A stretch of DNA of 64,000 nucleotides from JAUMBM01 sp964645715 (GTDB taxonomy: Bacteria; Bacteroidota; Bacteroidia; Chitinophagales; Saprospiraceae). Both the position numbers and the translations under genes were made by a program. Location of the stretch: NCBI GenBank assembly GCA_964645715.1, contig CAZYAO010000014.1, positions 1 through 64,000 on the forward strand, given 5' to 3'. A model generated the notes under the pieces. The model was not told the origin of the DNA and did not search any database. It worked only from the letters and a program-made list of their open reading frames with translations. Shown here piece after piece: positions 8,650 through 18,949 of the stretch (position 1 is the first letter of the stretch; each line of letters opens with the position of its first letter).

Positions 8650-9060
8650 TTAGTAGATGTAGCAGAGTACTTCGCCTCCTACTCCTTTTTCACGAGCCTG
8701 TTTGTCTGTCAAGACTCCGTGGGAAGTAGAAATAATCGCCGTACCAAGGCCGTTAATGACCCTAGGAAGATCGCCTGCCCTAGAATATTGGCGAAGACCT
8801 GGCTTACTGATGCGAATGAGTTCTCTGATAACTGGCTTTTTAGACACAGGATCGTACTTAAGTGCGATTCTGATGACATCCTGTCCACCTTTGCCTATTG
8901 AAGACTCGAACTTATACTTCAAGATGTACCCTTGATCGTATAAGATCTCAGTGATTCTCTTTTTGAGAGAAGAAGCAGGAATATCTACAACACGATGCCC
9001 CGCCATTTGGGCATTGCGGATACGGGTAAGAAAATCCGCGATAGGATCTGTTACTGCCAC
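8650..9060 (-). CDS. rpsH: 30S ribosomal protein S8 (GTG start)
   Basis: S8, primary 16S rRNA binder. The family N-terminus (AVTDPIADFLTRIRNAQMAG) begins right after a GTG at 9060, giving 136 aa. There is no ATG near; the next in-frame upstream start is a TTG at 9135, adding 25 residues unlike S8. GTG is therefore the best start. The C-terminus GVLTDKQAREKGVGGEVLCY is canonical. This leaves a 107-nt leader after rpsN with a terminator-like hairpin. S8 is the known repressor of spc operons. Confidence 0.93.
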   Translation of the reverse strand: MAVTDPIADFLTRIRNAQMAGHRVVDIPASSLKKRITEILYDQGYILKYKFESSIGKGGQDVIRIALKYDPVSKKPVIRELIRISKPGLRQYSRAGDLPRVINGLGTAIISTSHGVLTDKQAREKGVGGEVLCYIY

Positions 9061-9120
9061 AATAATGTAGATTTCGCCGGCCGGTTTTCCATTGTACAAT
9101 GAGGAACCTGGCAAGCTGTT

Positions 9121-9156
9121 AAAAAAATCAGCCAAAACCCTCTTTAGAGGGCATGG
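9121..9156 (-). terminator. Attenuator-like hairpin before rpsH
   Basis: CCCTCT (9138-9143) and AGAGGG (9146-9151) form a perfect stem with a 2-nt turn; GCC (9131-9133) and GGC (9154-9156) can extend it. On the minus strand the stem is followed directly by four T, and seven more T come at 9127-9121. It sits 12 nt after the rpsN stop. This looks like an intrinsic terminator or attenuator inside the spc operon. Confidence 0.45.
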
Positions 9157-9167
9157 CTAGGGAAAAA

Positions 9168-9437
9168 TTACCAACTCGCCTTGGTCACACCCGGGATTTT
9201 TCCATCGAGTGCCATGTCGCGGAACTTAACACGACAAAGACCGAAGTAACGCATATAGCCCTTAGGACGGCCCGTGAGTTTGCAGCGATTATGCAGACGT
9301 ATGGGATTAGAATTACGAGGCAGTGCATCGAGTTCATCCCAACGACCCTCAGCTTTCAGAGCTGCACGCTTTTCGGCGAACTTATTCACAAGACGTTCAC
9401 GTTTTCTCTCGCGAGCGATTAGTGATTTCCTAGCCAT
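9168..9437 (-). CDS. rpsN: 30S ribosomal protein S14, zinc-free long form
   Basis: 89 aa, the long S14 form. Where zinc-binding S14 has two CxxC pairs, this protein has RCKLTGRP and LCRVKFR, with only one Cys left from each pair, so it should not bind zinc. Together with the Cys-poor L36 and S4 this suggests low zinc demand of the ribosome. It assembles into the 30S head. 4 nt after rplE. Confidence 0.97.
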   Translation of the reverse strand: MARKSLIARERKRERLVNKFAEKRAALKAEGRWDELDALPRNSNPIRLHNRCKLTGRPKGYMRYFGLCRVKFRDMALDGKIPGVTKASW

Positions 9438-9441
9438 GATA

Positions 9442-10014
9442 TTAATTATTACTAGTTTGCGTATTCTGATTGCGGAATGGGAGACCGAGTGCCTTGAGCA
9501 GAGCTAAGGCCTCAGCATCTGTCTTTGCCGTAGTGACAAAAGTGATATCCATTCCTGTAATGCTACTTACCTTATCGAGATCAATCTCGGGGAAAATGAT
9601 CTGTTCCGTTATGCCCATGGAGTAGTTTCCACGGCCATCAAAACTTTTATCATTGATACCCTTGAAATCGCGAACACGAGGAAGCGCGACAGTGATCAAG
9701 CGATCTAAGAACTCGTACATTTTGGTATCGCGCAGCGTAACACGCGCACCGATAGGCATCCCTTCGCGAAGTTTGAAGTTAGATACAGAACGCTTAGCCT
9801 TGGTAGAGACAGCCTTCTGACCGGCAATCAAACTCATTTCAGCGACAGCATTATCAACGAGTTTTTTATCCTGAGTAGCTTTACCTACACCTTGGTTAAG
9901 AGAAATCTTCACCAAACGAGGGATCTGCATGGGAGTACTGTACTGGAACTGTTCCTGCAAAGCTGGGACAACCTCCTCCCTATATTTTTTCTTCAAACGA
10001 GGTATGTAGCTCAT
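9442..10014 (-). CDS. rplE: 50S ribosomal protein L5
   Basis: 190 aa; 5S rRNA-binding protein of the central protuberance contacting P-site tRNA. Conserved PRLVKISLNQGVGKA, GARVTLRDTKMYEFLDRL and NYSMGITEQIIFPEID. Its ATG overlaps the rplX stop by one base (TAATG), so the two are probably translationally coupled. A C-terminal NTQTSNN tail is not conserved. Confidence 0.98.
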   Translation of the reverse strand: MSYIPRLKKKYREEVVPALQEQFQYSTPMQIPRLVKISLNQGVGKATQDKKLVDNAVAEMSLIAGQKAVSTKAKRSVSNFKLREGMPIGARVTLRDTKMYEFLDRLITVALPRVRDFKGINDKSFDGRGNYSMGITEQIIFPEIDLDKVSSITGMDITFVTTAKTDAEALALLKALGLPFRNQNTQTSNN

Positions 10015-10367
10015 TACGATATTGTTTCGCCAGATTTTTTAGAATAACGTTCGATTTTACCATCGCTATTGCGACGGCGACCGACGCGCGTGGGAGTACC
10101 CTTGGCATCCACCAGCATCAGATTAGAAATGTGAATAGGTGCAGCCAAATCAACGATACCACCTGGCTCTGTTTGGGTAGGCTTGCGGTGCTTCTTGCGA
10201 ATGTTTACATCTTCGACAATAGCCCTATTTTTTTCAGGAAATACTTCGAGTACTTCCAGCGTTTTTTCGCGGTTCTTGTATGCACCAGCAATGACCACCA
10301 CCTTATCTCCCTTCTTGATTTTCAATTTAGGAGCAAAACGGTTGCTGGTCTTGTTATTCGTTGCCAT
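10014..10367 (-). CDS. rplX: 50S ribosomal protein L24
   Basis: 117 aa, slightly longer than the usual ~105. Contains a KOW motif (KIKKGDKVVVIAGAYKNREK, about residues 17-36) and the block VEDVNIRKKHRKPTQTEPGG. Early-assembly protein near the exit tunnel. 88 nt separate it from rplN. Confidence 0.97.
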   Translation of the reverse strand: MATNNKTSNRFAPKLKIKKGDKVVVIAGAYKNREKTLEVLEVFPEKNRAIVEDVNIRKKHRKPTQTEPGGIVDLAAPIHISNLMLVDAKGTPTRVGRRRNSDGKIERYSKKSGETIS

Positions 10368-10455
10368 GGTTAATAATTGTTGCCTGATGATGGACTTTCA
10401 AAATAAGAGTAGCCAAACCACTCTACAGAACAAGTTGTGTGCCTGCACTGGAATA

Positions 10456-10821
10456 TTACAATACCTCAGGAGCAAGAGAGACGATACGCATATAATCTCG
10501 TTCGCGCAGTTCCCTAGCTACAGGACCGAAGATACGAGTTCCCCGCGGTTCATCTGAAGCGTTGAGTAGCACCACGGCATTGTCATCAAAACGGATATAC
10601 GAACCGTCTTTACGGCGAATAGCCTTGCGTGTGCGAACGACAACTGCTTTGGACACAGAGCCCTTTTTTACACCACCCGGAGATGCATCTTTGACTGATA
10701 CGACAATTTTATCCCCAACTGAAGCGTAGCGGCGCTTAGAGCCACCCAGGACACGAATACAGAGCACTTCTTTCGCTCCGCTATTATCGGCTACATTGAG
10801 CCTGCTTTCTTGTTGAATCAT
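10456..10821 (-). CDS. rplN: 50S ribosomal protein L14
   Basis: 121 aa, start MIQQESRLNVADNSGAKEVL. L14 forms bridge B8 to the 30S subunit and binds the silencing factor RsfS in many bacteria. The C-terminus FGPVARELRERDYMRIVSLA is canonical. Gap of 46 nt from rpsQ. Confidence 0.98.
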   Translation of the reverse strand: MIQQESRLNVADNSGAKEVLCIRVLGGSKRRYASVGDKIVVSVKDASPGGVKKGSVSKAVVVRTRKAIRRKDGSYIRFDDNAVVLLNASDEPRGTRIFGPVARELRERDYMRIVSLAPEVL

Positions 10822-10867
10822 GACGACAAACAGTTTAAAAAACTAGTAAGAGGTTCTCACGAGAACG

Positions 10868-11125
10868 TTACTTAGCCCTTTCAATAATTTCAACCAACCT
10901 CCAGCGCTTATTGCGGCTGAGTGGACGCGTCTCCATGATGCGTACCAAGTCACCGACTTGGCAGTCATTATTTTCGTCGTGCGCCATAAACTTGTTGGTC
11001 TTCTTTACGAATTTACCGTAAATGGGGTGCTTGAGCCTACGCTCTACGGCGATGGAGATAGTTTTCTCCATTTTGTTGCTAACAACAACGCCGATTTTTT
11101 CTTTCCGAAGATTACGTTCTTCCAT
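10868..11125 (-). CDS. rpsQ: 30S ribosomal protein S17
   Basis: 85 aa OB-fold protein of the 30S body, an early binder of 16S rRNA. Conserved GVVVSNKMEKTISIAVERRL and the end TRPLSRNKRWRLVEIIERAK. 11 nt after rpmC. Confidence 0.98.
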   Translation of the reverse strand: MEERNLRKEKIGVVVSNKMEKTISIAVERRLKHPIYGKFVKKTNKFMAHDENNDCQVGDLVRIMETRPLSRNKRWRLVEIIERAK

Positions 11126-11136
11126 AGCTGTTTAGC

Positions 11137-11397
11137 TTATCCACGTCTGCGACGGGCTCTGATTTTGGTTCGCTTACTTAATTCATCAGCAGATGCCTGC
11201 GCCAATTGGCGCCTGCGTACTTCCGTAGCCAGGCGAGCGACGTCACGACGTACTTCGCGCAACAGCAGCGGATTATCAAGGCCAGAGATTGCGTGATCGA
11301 ACTGCATCTTCTGGTAGCGAGACTGCGTTTGCTCCAGTTCAGCCTGAAGATCAGCATCAGAGAACTCTTGCAATTCTAAAAATTTCTTAGTAGCCAT
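11137..11397 (-). CDS. rpmC: 50S ribosomal protein L29
   Basis: 86 aa, longer than the common 63-70 because of a basic tail ending TKIRARRRRG. Core helices carry FSDADLQAELEQTQSRYQKM and the LREVRRDVARLATEVRRRQ segment. L29 borders the exit tunnel and is a docking site for trigger factor and SRP. Between rplP and rpsQ as usual. Confidence 0.96.
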   Translation of the reverse strand: MATKKFLELQEFSDADLQAELEQTQSRYQKMQFDHAISGLDNPLLLREVRRDVARLATEVRRRQLAQASADELSKRTKIRARRRRG

Positions 11398-11425
11398 AAA
11401 TAAATGGTCTTAACGTTTCACGTAT

Positions 11426-11845
11426 TTAGCCGACATAATCAGGACGGGTAACCATCTTGGTGATAACCGGCAACTTTTGTGCGGCCAGACGCAATGCCTC
11501 CTTTGCAACTTCAGCAGGTACGCCATCAATTTCAAACATGATACGACCTGGCTGAATTGGAGCTACATAATGATCCAGAGCACCTTTACCTTTACCCATA
11601 CGCACTTCGAGAGGCTTAGAGGTAATAGGCTTATCGGGAAAAATACGTATCCAAACCTTACCTTCACGCTTCATGTAACGCGTCATGGCGATACGAGCTG
11701 ACTCAATCTGGCGGCTAGTGATTCGCGCACTTTCCATAGACTTTAAACCGAAGGAGCCAAAGGAGATAACGCTGCCGCGATGAGCGAGACCATTATTTCT
11801 ACCTTTTTGCTGCTTGCGATATTTCGTTCTTTTCGGCTGTAACAT
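11426..11845 (-). CDS. rplP: 50S ribosomal protein L16
   Basis: 139 aa; binds the A-site finger region and is needed for late 50S maturation. Typical start MLQPKRTKYRKQQKGRNNGL and core WIRIFPDKPITSKPLEVRMG. Normally rplP follows rpsC within a few bases; here 176 nt of structured DNA with a -7 box intervene, so it may start a separate transcript. Confidence 0.98.
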   Translation of the reverse strand: MLQPKRTKYRKQQKGRNNGLAHRGSVISFGSFGLKSMESARITSRQIESARIAMTRYMKREGKVWIRIFPDKPITSKPLEVRMGKGKGALDHYVAPIQPGRIMFEIDGVPAEVAKEALRLAAQKLPVITKMVTRPDYVG

Positions 11846-11895
11846 CGCTGTAATGTTTTAAGAACTTGCTAAACCCTAGCTTCCGAAAAAGCTTG

Positions 11896-11904
11896 GCAAA
11901 GGTA
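11896..11904 (-). promoter_or_regulatory. Internal -7 element before rplP
   Basis: Minus strand reads TACCTTTGC (11904 to 11896), the same nine bases as the main promoter of the whole cluster (19943 to 19935). It is 51 nt from the rplP start. No TTG is visible at -33; the sequence there is CTGG. A second entry point for polymerase halfway through the cluster is plausible. Confidence 0.45.
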
Positions 11905-11907
11905 TAG

Positions 11908-11990
11908 CTATTTTCTGAATTCCAGAAATAGTTGTACACAAATATTTTTGTGCACATTGATTGATCAGCGCAGGCTCAACGCCTGATGAT
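11908..11990 (-). promoter_or_regulatory. Three hairpins between rpsC and rplP
   Basis: Three consecutive dyads fill the gap: CTATTTTCTG (11908-11917) / CAGAAATAG (11923-11931); TGTACACAAA (11933-11942) / TTTGTGCACA (11947-11956), fully paired on the minus-strand RNA with one G-U; and CAGGC (11971-11975) / GCCTG (11981-11985), extendable by ATCA/TGAT. They lie just downstream of the rpsC stop and upstream of the -7 box, suggesting partial termination or RNA processing followed by re-initiation. Confidence 0.45.
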
Positions 11991-12021
11991 TCAGTTGGCC
12001 AAACCTTGGAGAAGTGGAGTA

Positions 12022-12897
12022 CTAAGGATTACGACGTCCGGCACCGCCACCACCTCTACGATCTCCACCGCCGGCACCACGGCGATCTCCACCGCCGCGA
12101 CGATCTCCACCGCCGCCACGACGATCTCCACCGCCACCACCACTGCGGCGATCACCACCACGACGATCACCACCACCACGGCGATCGCGATCACCACCGG
12201 AGCGCTCGCTGCGCTCACCCGAGGCAGTTGCCTCTTTGCGAACGAGACCAGCATTAGGAGAAAGATCGCGCTTACCGAGCACCTCACCTTTGCACAACCA
12301 AACCTTGATACCGATGATACCGTAGACAGTTTGTGCTTCTCTGAGTGAGTAGTCAATATCTGCGCGGAAAGTATGCAAAGGCGTGCGTCCCTCTTTGAAC
12401 TCCTCTGTTCTGGACATATCAGAACCATTAAGGCGGCCAGAGATACGTACCTTTATACCTTCAGCACCAGCGCGCATAGTAGACTGTATAGCCATTTTGA
12501 TAGCGCGGCGATAATTGACACGCGACTCGAGCTGCTTGGCGATGGTCTCAGCTACGATATTCGCATCGAGTTCAGGCTTACGAATCTCAATGATATTGAT
12601 TTGAATATCCTTACCCGTGAGCTTACGCAACTCTTCGCGGATTCGATCGACCTCCTGCCCTCCCTTTCCGATGATAATACCGGGGCGAGAAGTATGCATA
12701 GTGACCGTGATCCGCTTTAAAGTACGTTCGATGATGATACGAGCGATACCACCCTTTTGGATACGAGCACTAAGATATTGGCGAATTTTCTCATCTTCGA
12801 CAACCTTATCACCGTAGCCTTTATCTGCGAACCAATTGGAATCCCATCCTCTGATGATTCCAAGACGGTTGCCTATCGGATTTGTCTTTTGACCCAT
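12022..12897 (-). CDS. rpsC: 30S ribosomal protein S3 with Gly/Arg/Asp repeat tail
   Basis: 291 aa, far above the usual 206-240. Residues 1-215 are a complete S3: N-terminal KH domain with the GKGG loop (RPGIIIGKGGQEVDRIREEL, 71-90) and C-terminal domain ending near VLGKRDLSPN. S3 lies at the mRNA entry site and helps unwind mRNA. From about 226 the chain turns into a disordered tail with seven DRR motifs separated by glycine runs, ending GAGRRNP. The tail is in frame and ends at a clean TAG, so it is not a frameshift artefact. It resembles RGG-box RNA-binding segments. 31 nt after rplV. Confidence 0.97.
   Translation of the reverse strand: MGQKTNPIGNRLGIIRGWDSNWFADKGYGDKVVEDEKIRQYLSARIQKGGIARIIIERTLKRITVTMHTSRPGIIIGKGGQEVDRIREELRKLTGKDIQINIIEIRKPELDANIVAETIAKQLESRVNYRRAIKMAIQSTMRAGAEGIKVRISGRLNGSDMSRTEEFKEGRTPLHTFRADIDYSLREAQTVYGIIGIKVWLCKGEVLGKRDLSPNAGLVRKEATASGERSERSGGDRDRRGGGDRRGGDRRSGGGGGDRRGGGGDRRGGGDRRGAGGGDRRGGGGAGRRNP
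12025..12195 (-). repeat. Imperfect short tandem repeats encoding the S3 tail
   Basis: About 170 bp made of degenerate copies of a 15-21 bp unit encoding D-R-R followed by two to five glycines. Unit length varies in steps of three bases, so the frame is kept. Such repeats can grow or shrink by slippage, so the tail length may differ between strains. The repetitive coding also creates long spurious open frames on both strands here. Confidence 0.8.
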
Positions 12898-12928
12898 GAT
12901 ATATTAAGGACAATTGATAGTAAATGAC

Positions 12929-13303
12929 TTATTGTTCCTCCGCTACGTCGCCCAGCGGTTTGCGATTTTCGACTACAATCGTTACATGATTGCTATGCTT
13001 ACGAATGCGATGTGCGCGGCCCTGAGGGGCTGGGCGGAACCGCTTAAGCTGGCTACCCTGATCAACGAAGGCGATTTTTACGTAAAGGTCGTAAGTATCG
13101 GGATCCTCGGTCCCTTCTGACTTTTGAGACCAGTTGGCGATCGCAGACAACAAGAGTTTTTCCAGCCAAACACCGGCCTCTTGCTTGCTGAAGCGTACGA
13201 TATCTAGTGCATCATTTACGCCTTTGCCCCGGATATTGTCCACAACCAGGCGCATTTTGCGTGCCGACATGGGGACGCTTTTCAATTTAGCTATTGCTTC
13301 CAT
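12929..13303 (-). CDS. rplV: 50S ribosomal protein L22
   Basis: 124 aa. L22 lines the exit-tunnel constriction with its long beta hairpin (around RFRPAPQGRAHRIRKHSNHV). Start MEAIAKLKSVPMSARKMRLV is typical. The C-terminal EEQ tail is short and variable. 70 nt after rpsS. Confidence 0.98.
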   Translation of the reverse strand: MEAIAKLKSVPMSARKMRLVVDNIRGKGVNDALDIVRFSKQEAGVWLEKLLLSAIANWSQKSEGTEDPDTYDLYVKIAFVDQGSQLKRFRPAPQGRAHRIRKHSNHVTIVVENRKPLGDVAEEQ

Positions 13304-13373
13304 GCTTTCCGTTTTTCGGTTGAAAAATTACTTTTCAGCAAAAGAGATCAACCATTTACCGAGACAGATGAAT

Positions 13374-13643
13374 TTACTTTTTACGGTTACCAGAATGGCC
13401 TTTGAAGTTGCGTGTAGGCGCAAATTCACCCAGCTTATGGCCCACCATATTTTCCGTTACGTACACCGGCACCATAGTTTTACCATTGTGCACGGCGATG
13501 GTTTCGCCCACCATTTCGGGAACAATCATGGAAGCTCGCGACCAGGTGCGGATAACTGCCTTTCTGTTAGATTCTTTTGATTTGAGCACCTTTTCCATCA
13601 ACTTATGGAAGACATAGGGGCCCTTCTTGATTGACCTAGCCAT
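13374..13643 (-). CDS. rpsS: 30S ribosomal protein S19
   Basis: 89 aa; head protein forming the A-site finger bridge with the 50S. Conserved MARSIKKGPYVFHKLMEKV and GHKLGEFAPTRNFKGHSGNR. 7 nt after rplB. Confidence 0.98.
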   Translation of the reverse strand: MARSIKKGPYVFHKLMEKVLKSKESNRKAVIRTWSRASMIVPEMVGETIAVHNGKTMVPVYVTENMVGHKLGEFAPTRNFKGHSGNRKK

Positions 13644-13650
13644 TTAGCGA

Positions 13651-14481
<831 letters not shown>

Positions 14482-14573
14482 GGTAAAACCACTTAGTTAG
14501 CAGCAGATTTCGGAGGCTGATCTGTCAAAACGACCCTTGACGAGATGAGGCTCCACACCCGCTGCGGATTACA

Positions 14574-14870
14574 TTAAATATTTCCAAAGAAATCAATTTC
14601 CTCCCCTTTTGCGAGCGTAACCACAGCCTTTTTGTAGGCGGGGCGACGTCCACGGAGGACACCTGATTTGGTCGTTCTCGTTTTCTGCTTACTCGGCAAT
14701 ATCATTGTATTGACCGAATCAACATTCACACCATACATATTTTGTACGGCCTTACCGATTTCAATTTTATTGGCGTCTTTTTCGACGACAAAGCTATACT
14801 GCGCCTGTTGGTTGGACAGTTTTTCAGCTTTTTCGGAGATAATCGGCTTGATCAGAATTCTCTTTTCCAT
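14574..14870 (-). CDS. rplW: 50S ribosomal protein L23
   Basis: 98 aa. Exit-tunnel rim protein, main docking point for trigger factor, SRP and SecY. Conserved LIKPIISEKAEKLSNQQAQY, the VNTMILPSKQKTRTTKSGVL loop and a C-terminus ending in FFGNI. Confidence 0.97.
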   Translation of the reverse strand: MEKRILIKPIISEKAEKLSNQQAQYSFVVEKDANKIEIGKAVQNMYGVNVDSVNTMILPSKQKTRTTKSGVLRGRRPAYKKAVVTLAKGEEIDFFGNI

Positions 14871-14910
14871 TGCTGGTATATTCTACTGTTCAGCGTTAGT
14901 GAACCACAAG

Positions 14911-15537
14911 TTAGGCGATAATTTCCTTCAATTTCTGCACAGCACCCTCTGAGAGAATCAGTGTTCCTGCATTGACGATGTCATAAGTATTTGCATCTGC
15001 AGCACGACAGACAGAGGCTGTCTGCAAGTTACGGCTGGAGAGATAAACCTGTGGCTCGTACTCTGCGGTCAGAAGTAAGGTCTTCTTAGTATCCAAAGAT
15101 AAGCTACGAAGCAATTGTGTGTAAGCCTTTGTTTTTGGCGCCTCGAAGGAAAAGTCCTCTACGATAACGACAGCCCCTTGGCTGGCCTTAACTGAAAATG
15201 CGGACACCCGCGCCAAGCGCTTAACTTTTTTGTTGAGCTGCTGAGCATAATCACGGGGGCGCGGTCCAAAGACACGGCCACCACCACGATAAAGTGGGTT
15301 ATTAATATCTCCCTTACGAGATCCGCCAGTACCCTTTTGACGGTGAAGCTTACGGGTAGAGCCCGACATTTCGCTGCGCTCTTTGGACTTGTGGGTACCT
15401 TGACGCTGATGCGCAAGATATTGCTTGACAGCAAGGTATACGGCGTGCTCATTTGGTTCAACACCGAAGACTTCTTGAGGGAGTTCGATTACCCGTCCCG
15501 TCTTTTGTCCCTGTATATTTAAAACTTCGAGTTTCAT
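14911..15537 (-). CDS. rplD: 50S ribosomal protein L4
   Basis: 208 aa. L4 reaches into the exit tunnel through a long loop (KLHRQKGTGGSRKGDINNPL). In Gammaproteobacteria it represses the S10 operon through the rpsJ leader; here the hairpin before rpsJ would be the place to test this. 40 nt before rplW, 54 nt after rplC. Confidence 0.98.
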   Translation of the reverse strand: MKLEVLNIQGQKTGRVIELPQEVFGVEPNEHAVYLAVKQYLAHQRQGTHKSKERSEMSGSTRKLHRQKGTGGSRKGDINNPLYRGGGRVFGPRPRDYAQQLNKKVKRLARVSAFSVKASQGAVVIVEDFSFEAPKTKAYTQLLRSLSLDTKKTLLLTAEYEPQVYLSSRNLQTASVCRAADANTYDIVNAGTLILSEGAVQKLKEIIA

Positions 15538-15591
15538 CGCTGCAAATTTATGCGGCTGGAGAATATGCTATTCGCCGGTTGCGTTTCCAAA

Positions 15592-16212
15592 TTATTTTTC
15601 CAAGATAATCATCGCCCCCTTGTGGCCTGGGATAGCACCCTTTACAAGGATAAGATTTTGCTCGGCAAAAACCTTAACAACGCGAAGATTTTTAATCTTC
15701 ACCTGCTTACCACCATCGCGGCCTGCCATGCGCATACCTTTGAATACGCGACTTGGGAATGAAGAAGCGCCAACTGAACCAGGTGCACGCTCACGGTTGT
15801 GCTGGCCGTGCGTACGCTGGCCTACACCCCCGAAACCGTGCCTTTTCACGACACCTTGGAAACCTTTTCCTTTGCTAACGCCTACCGCGCTTATTTTATC
15901 TCCCTCTGTAAAAATCTCAGCGACACTTACGACATCGCCCAAGGACTTGGAAAGAGAAGAATCGCGAAACTCTATAAGTTTGCGCTTAGGGGAAGTTTTG
16001 GCCTTGCTGAAGTGGCCGAGTAGAGGACGGGTAGTATTCTTTTCCTTAGCCTCGCCGTAAGCGAGCTGCAAAGATGAGTACCCATCAGTGTCGCCAGTTT
16101 TTACCTGTGTGACGACACATGGACCTGCTTCTATGACAGTGCAGGCTATGTTACGACCAGAGGCATCGAAGATGCTGGTCATTCCGATTTTTTTACCAAT
16201 AATTCCGTTCAT
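15592..16212 (-). CDS. rplC: 50S ribosomal protein L3
   Basis: 206 aa from the ATG at 16212 (MNGIIGKKIGMTSIFDASGR); a 12-residue longer in-frame reading lacks conservation. L3 sits near the peptidyl transferase centre and the tiamulin/linezolid site. Signature segment GFGGVGQRTHGQHNRERAPG is intact. A 126-nt gap follows rpsJ. Confidence 0.97.
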   Translation of the reverse strand: MNGIIGKKIGMTSIFDASGRNIACTVIEAGPCVVTQVKTGDTDGYSSLQLAYGEAKEKNTTRPLLGHFSKAKTSPKRKLIEFRDSSLSKSLGDVVSVAEIFTEGDKISAVGVSKGKGFQGVVKRHGFGGVGQRTHGQHNRERAPGSVGASSFPSRVFKGMRMAGRDGGKQVKIKNLRVVKVFAEQNLILVKGAIPGHKGAMIILEK

Positions 16213-16338
16213 CAGTGTTGATGTTTGCGTTGTTGCTATCCTCATCACAATTTATTAGAGAGGAGATAACCCAACAGGATCAACTAACTAGTTCAATATT
16301 TATTCCCGAGGTTACGCCTCAAGTACAGGTACTGACGA

Positions 16339-16647
16339 TTAAGTCAATTTGACCTGAATATCAACGCCGCTTGGCAGTTCCAGTTTTGACAGAGCATCAA
16401 CTGTTTTCTGCGTAGGCGTGTAGATTTCTATGAGGCGCTGGTGTGTGCGCAACTGAAACTGCTCCCGGGATTTCTTATTAACGTGCGGTGAACGGAGCAC
16501 GGTAAAGATTTTTTTCTCGGTGGGCAGCGGAATCGGGCCAGTAACGACGGCACCACTGTTTTTTACCGTTTTAACGATCTTTTCGGTTGATTTATCAACC
16601 AAGTTATGATCATAAGAGCGGAGCTTAATACGAATTTTCTGATTCAT
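16339..16647 (-). CDS. rpsJ: 30S ribosomal protein S10
   Basis: 102 aa, start MNQKIRIKLRSYDHNLVDKS. S10 is a 30S head protein that also pairs with NusB/NusG in antitermination and transcription coupling. Core GPIPLPTEKKIFTVLRSPHV is canonical. First S10-block gene; a 12-bp hairpin lies in the 115-nt gap to fusA, where tuf stands in many other bacteria. Confidence 0.98.
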   Translation of the reverse strand: MNQKIRIKLRSYDHNLVDKSTEKIVKTVKNSGAVVTGPIPLPTEKKIFTVLRSPHVNKKSREQFQLRTHQRLIEIYTPTQKTVDALSKLELPSGVDIQVKLT

Positions 16648-16689
16648 GCCAGATACAAATTGTCAAAGTTTGCATTTACAGGCTATGTT

Positions 16690-16727
16690 GTCCGGTGAAA
16701 CAAGCCACTTTTGGTGTTTCACCGGAC
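16690..16727 (-). promoter_or_regulatory. 12-bp hairpin in the fusA-rpsJ gap
   Basis: Perfect dyad GTCCGGTGAAAC (16690-16701) / GTTTCACCGGAC (16716-16727) with a 14-nt loop in which CCA and TGG can pair further. No T-run follows on the minus strand. It occupies the S10 leader position, 43 nt upstream of rpsJ. Candidate leader element for L4-type control or an mRNA processing site. Confidence 0.5.
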
Positions 16728-16762
16728 CACCCAATTATTTAGTAAGCGATATCAAGTAAAAA

Positions 16763-18892
<2,130 letters not shown>

Positions 18893-18949
18893 GATTTTTC
18901 CTCCGGGAGGATAAAATTATTAAGAAAGTTTTTAGAGGCAATGCCTGAA

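Noticed and set aside
9061..9135. TTG start giving S8 a 25-residue extension
   Set aside because: The S8 family begins at the GTG at 9060; the extra residues are not S8-like and overlap the region just after a terminator-like hairpin.
11961..12428. Open frames on both strands over the rpsC tail, including a His-rich plus-strand frame and a Val-rich minus-strand frame
   Set aside because: They are shadows of the DRR-glycine repeat DNA in the proven rpsC frame; low-complexity composition and no conserved motif.
16310..16336. Short dyads (GAGG/CCTC and AGTAC/GTACT) after rpsJ
   Set aside because: Stems of four to five pairs are expected by chance in a 126-nt gap.
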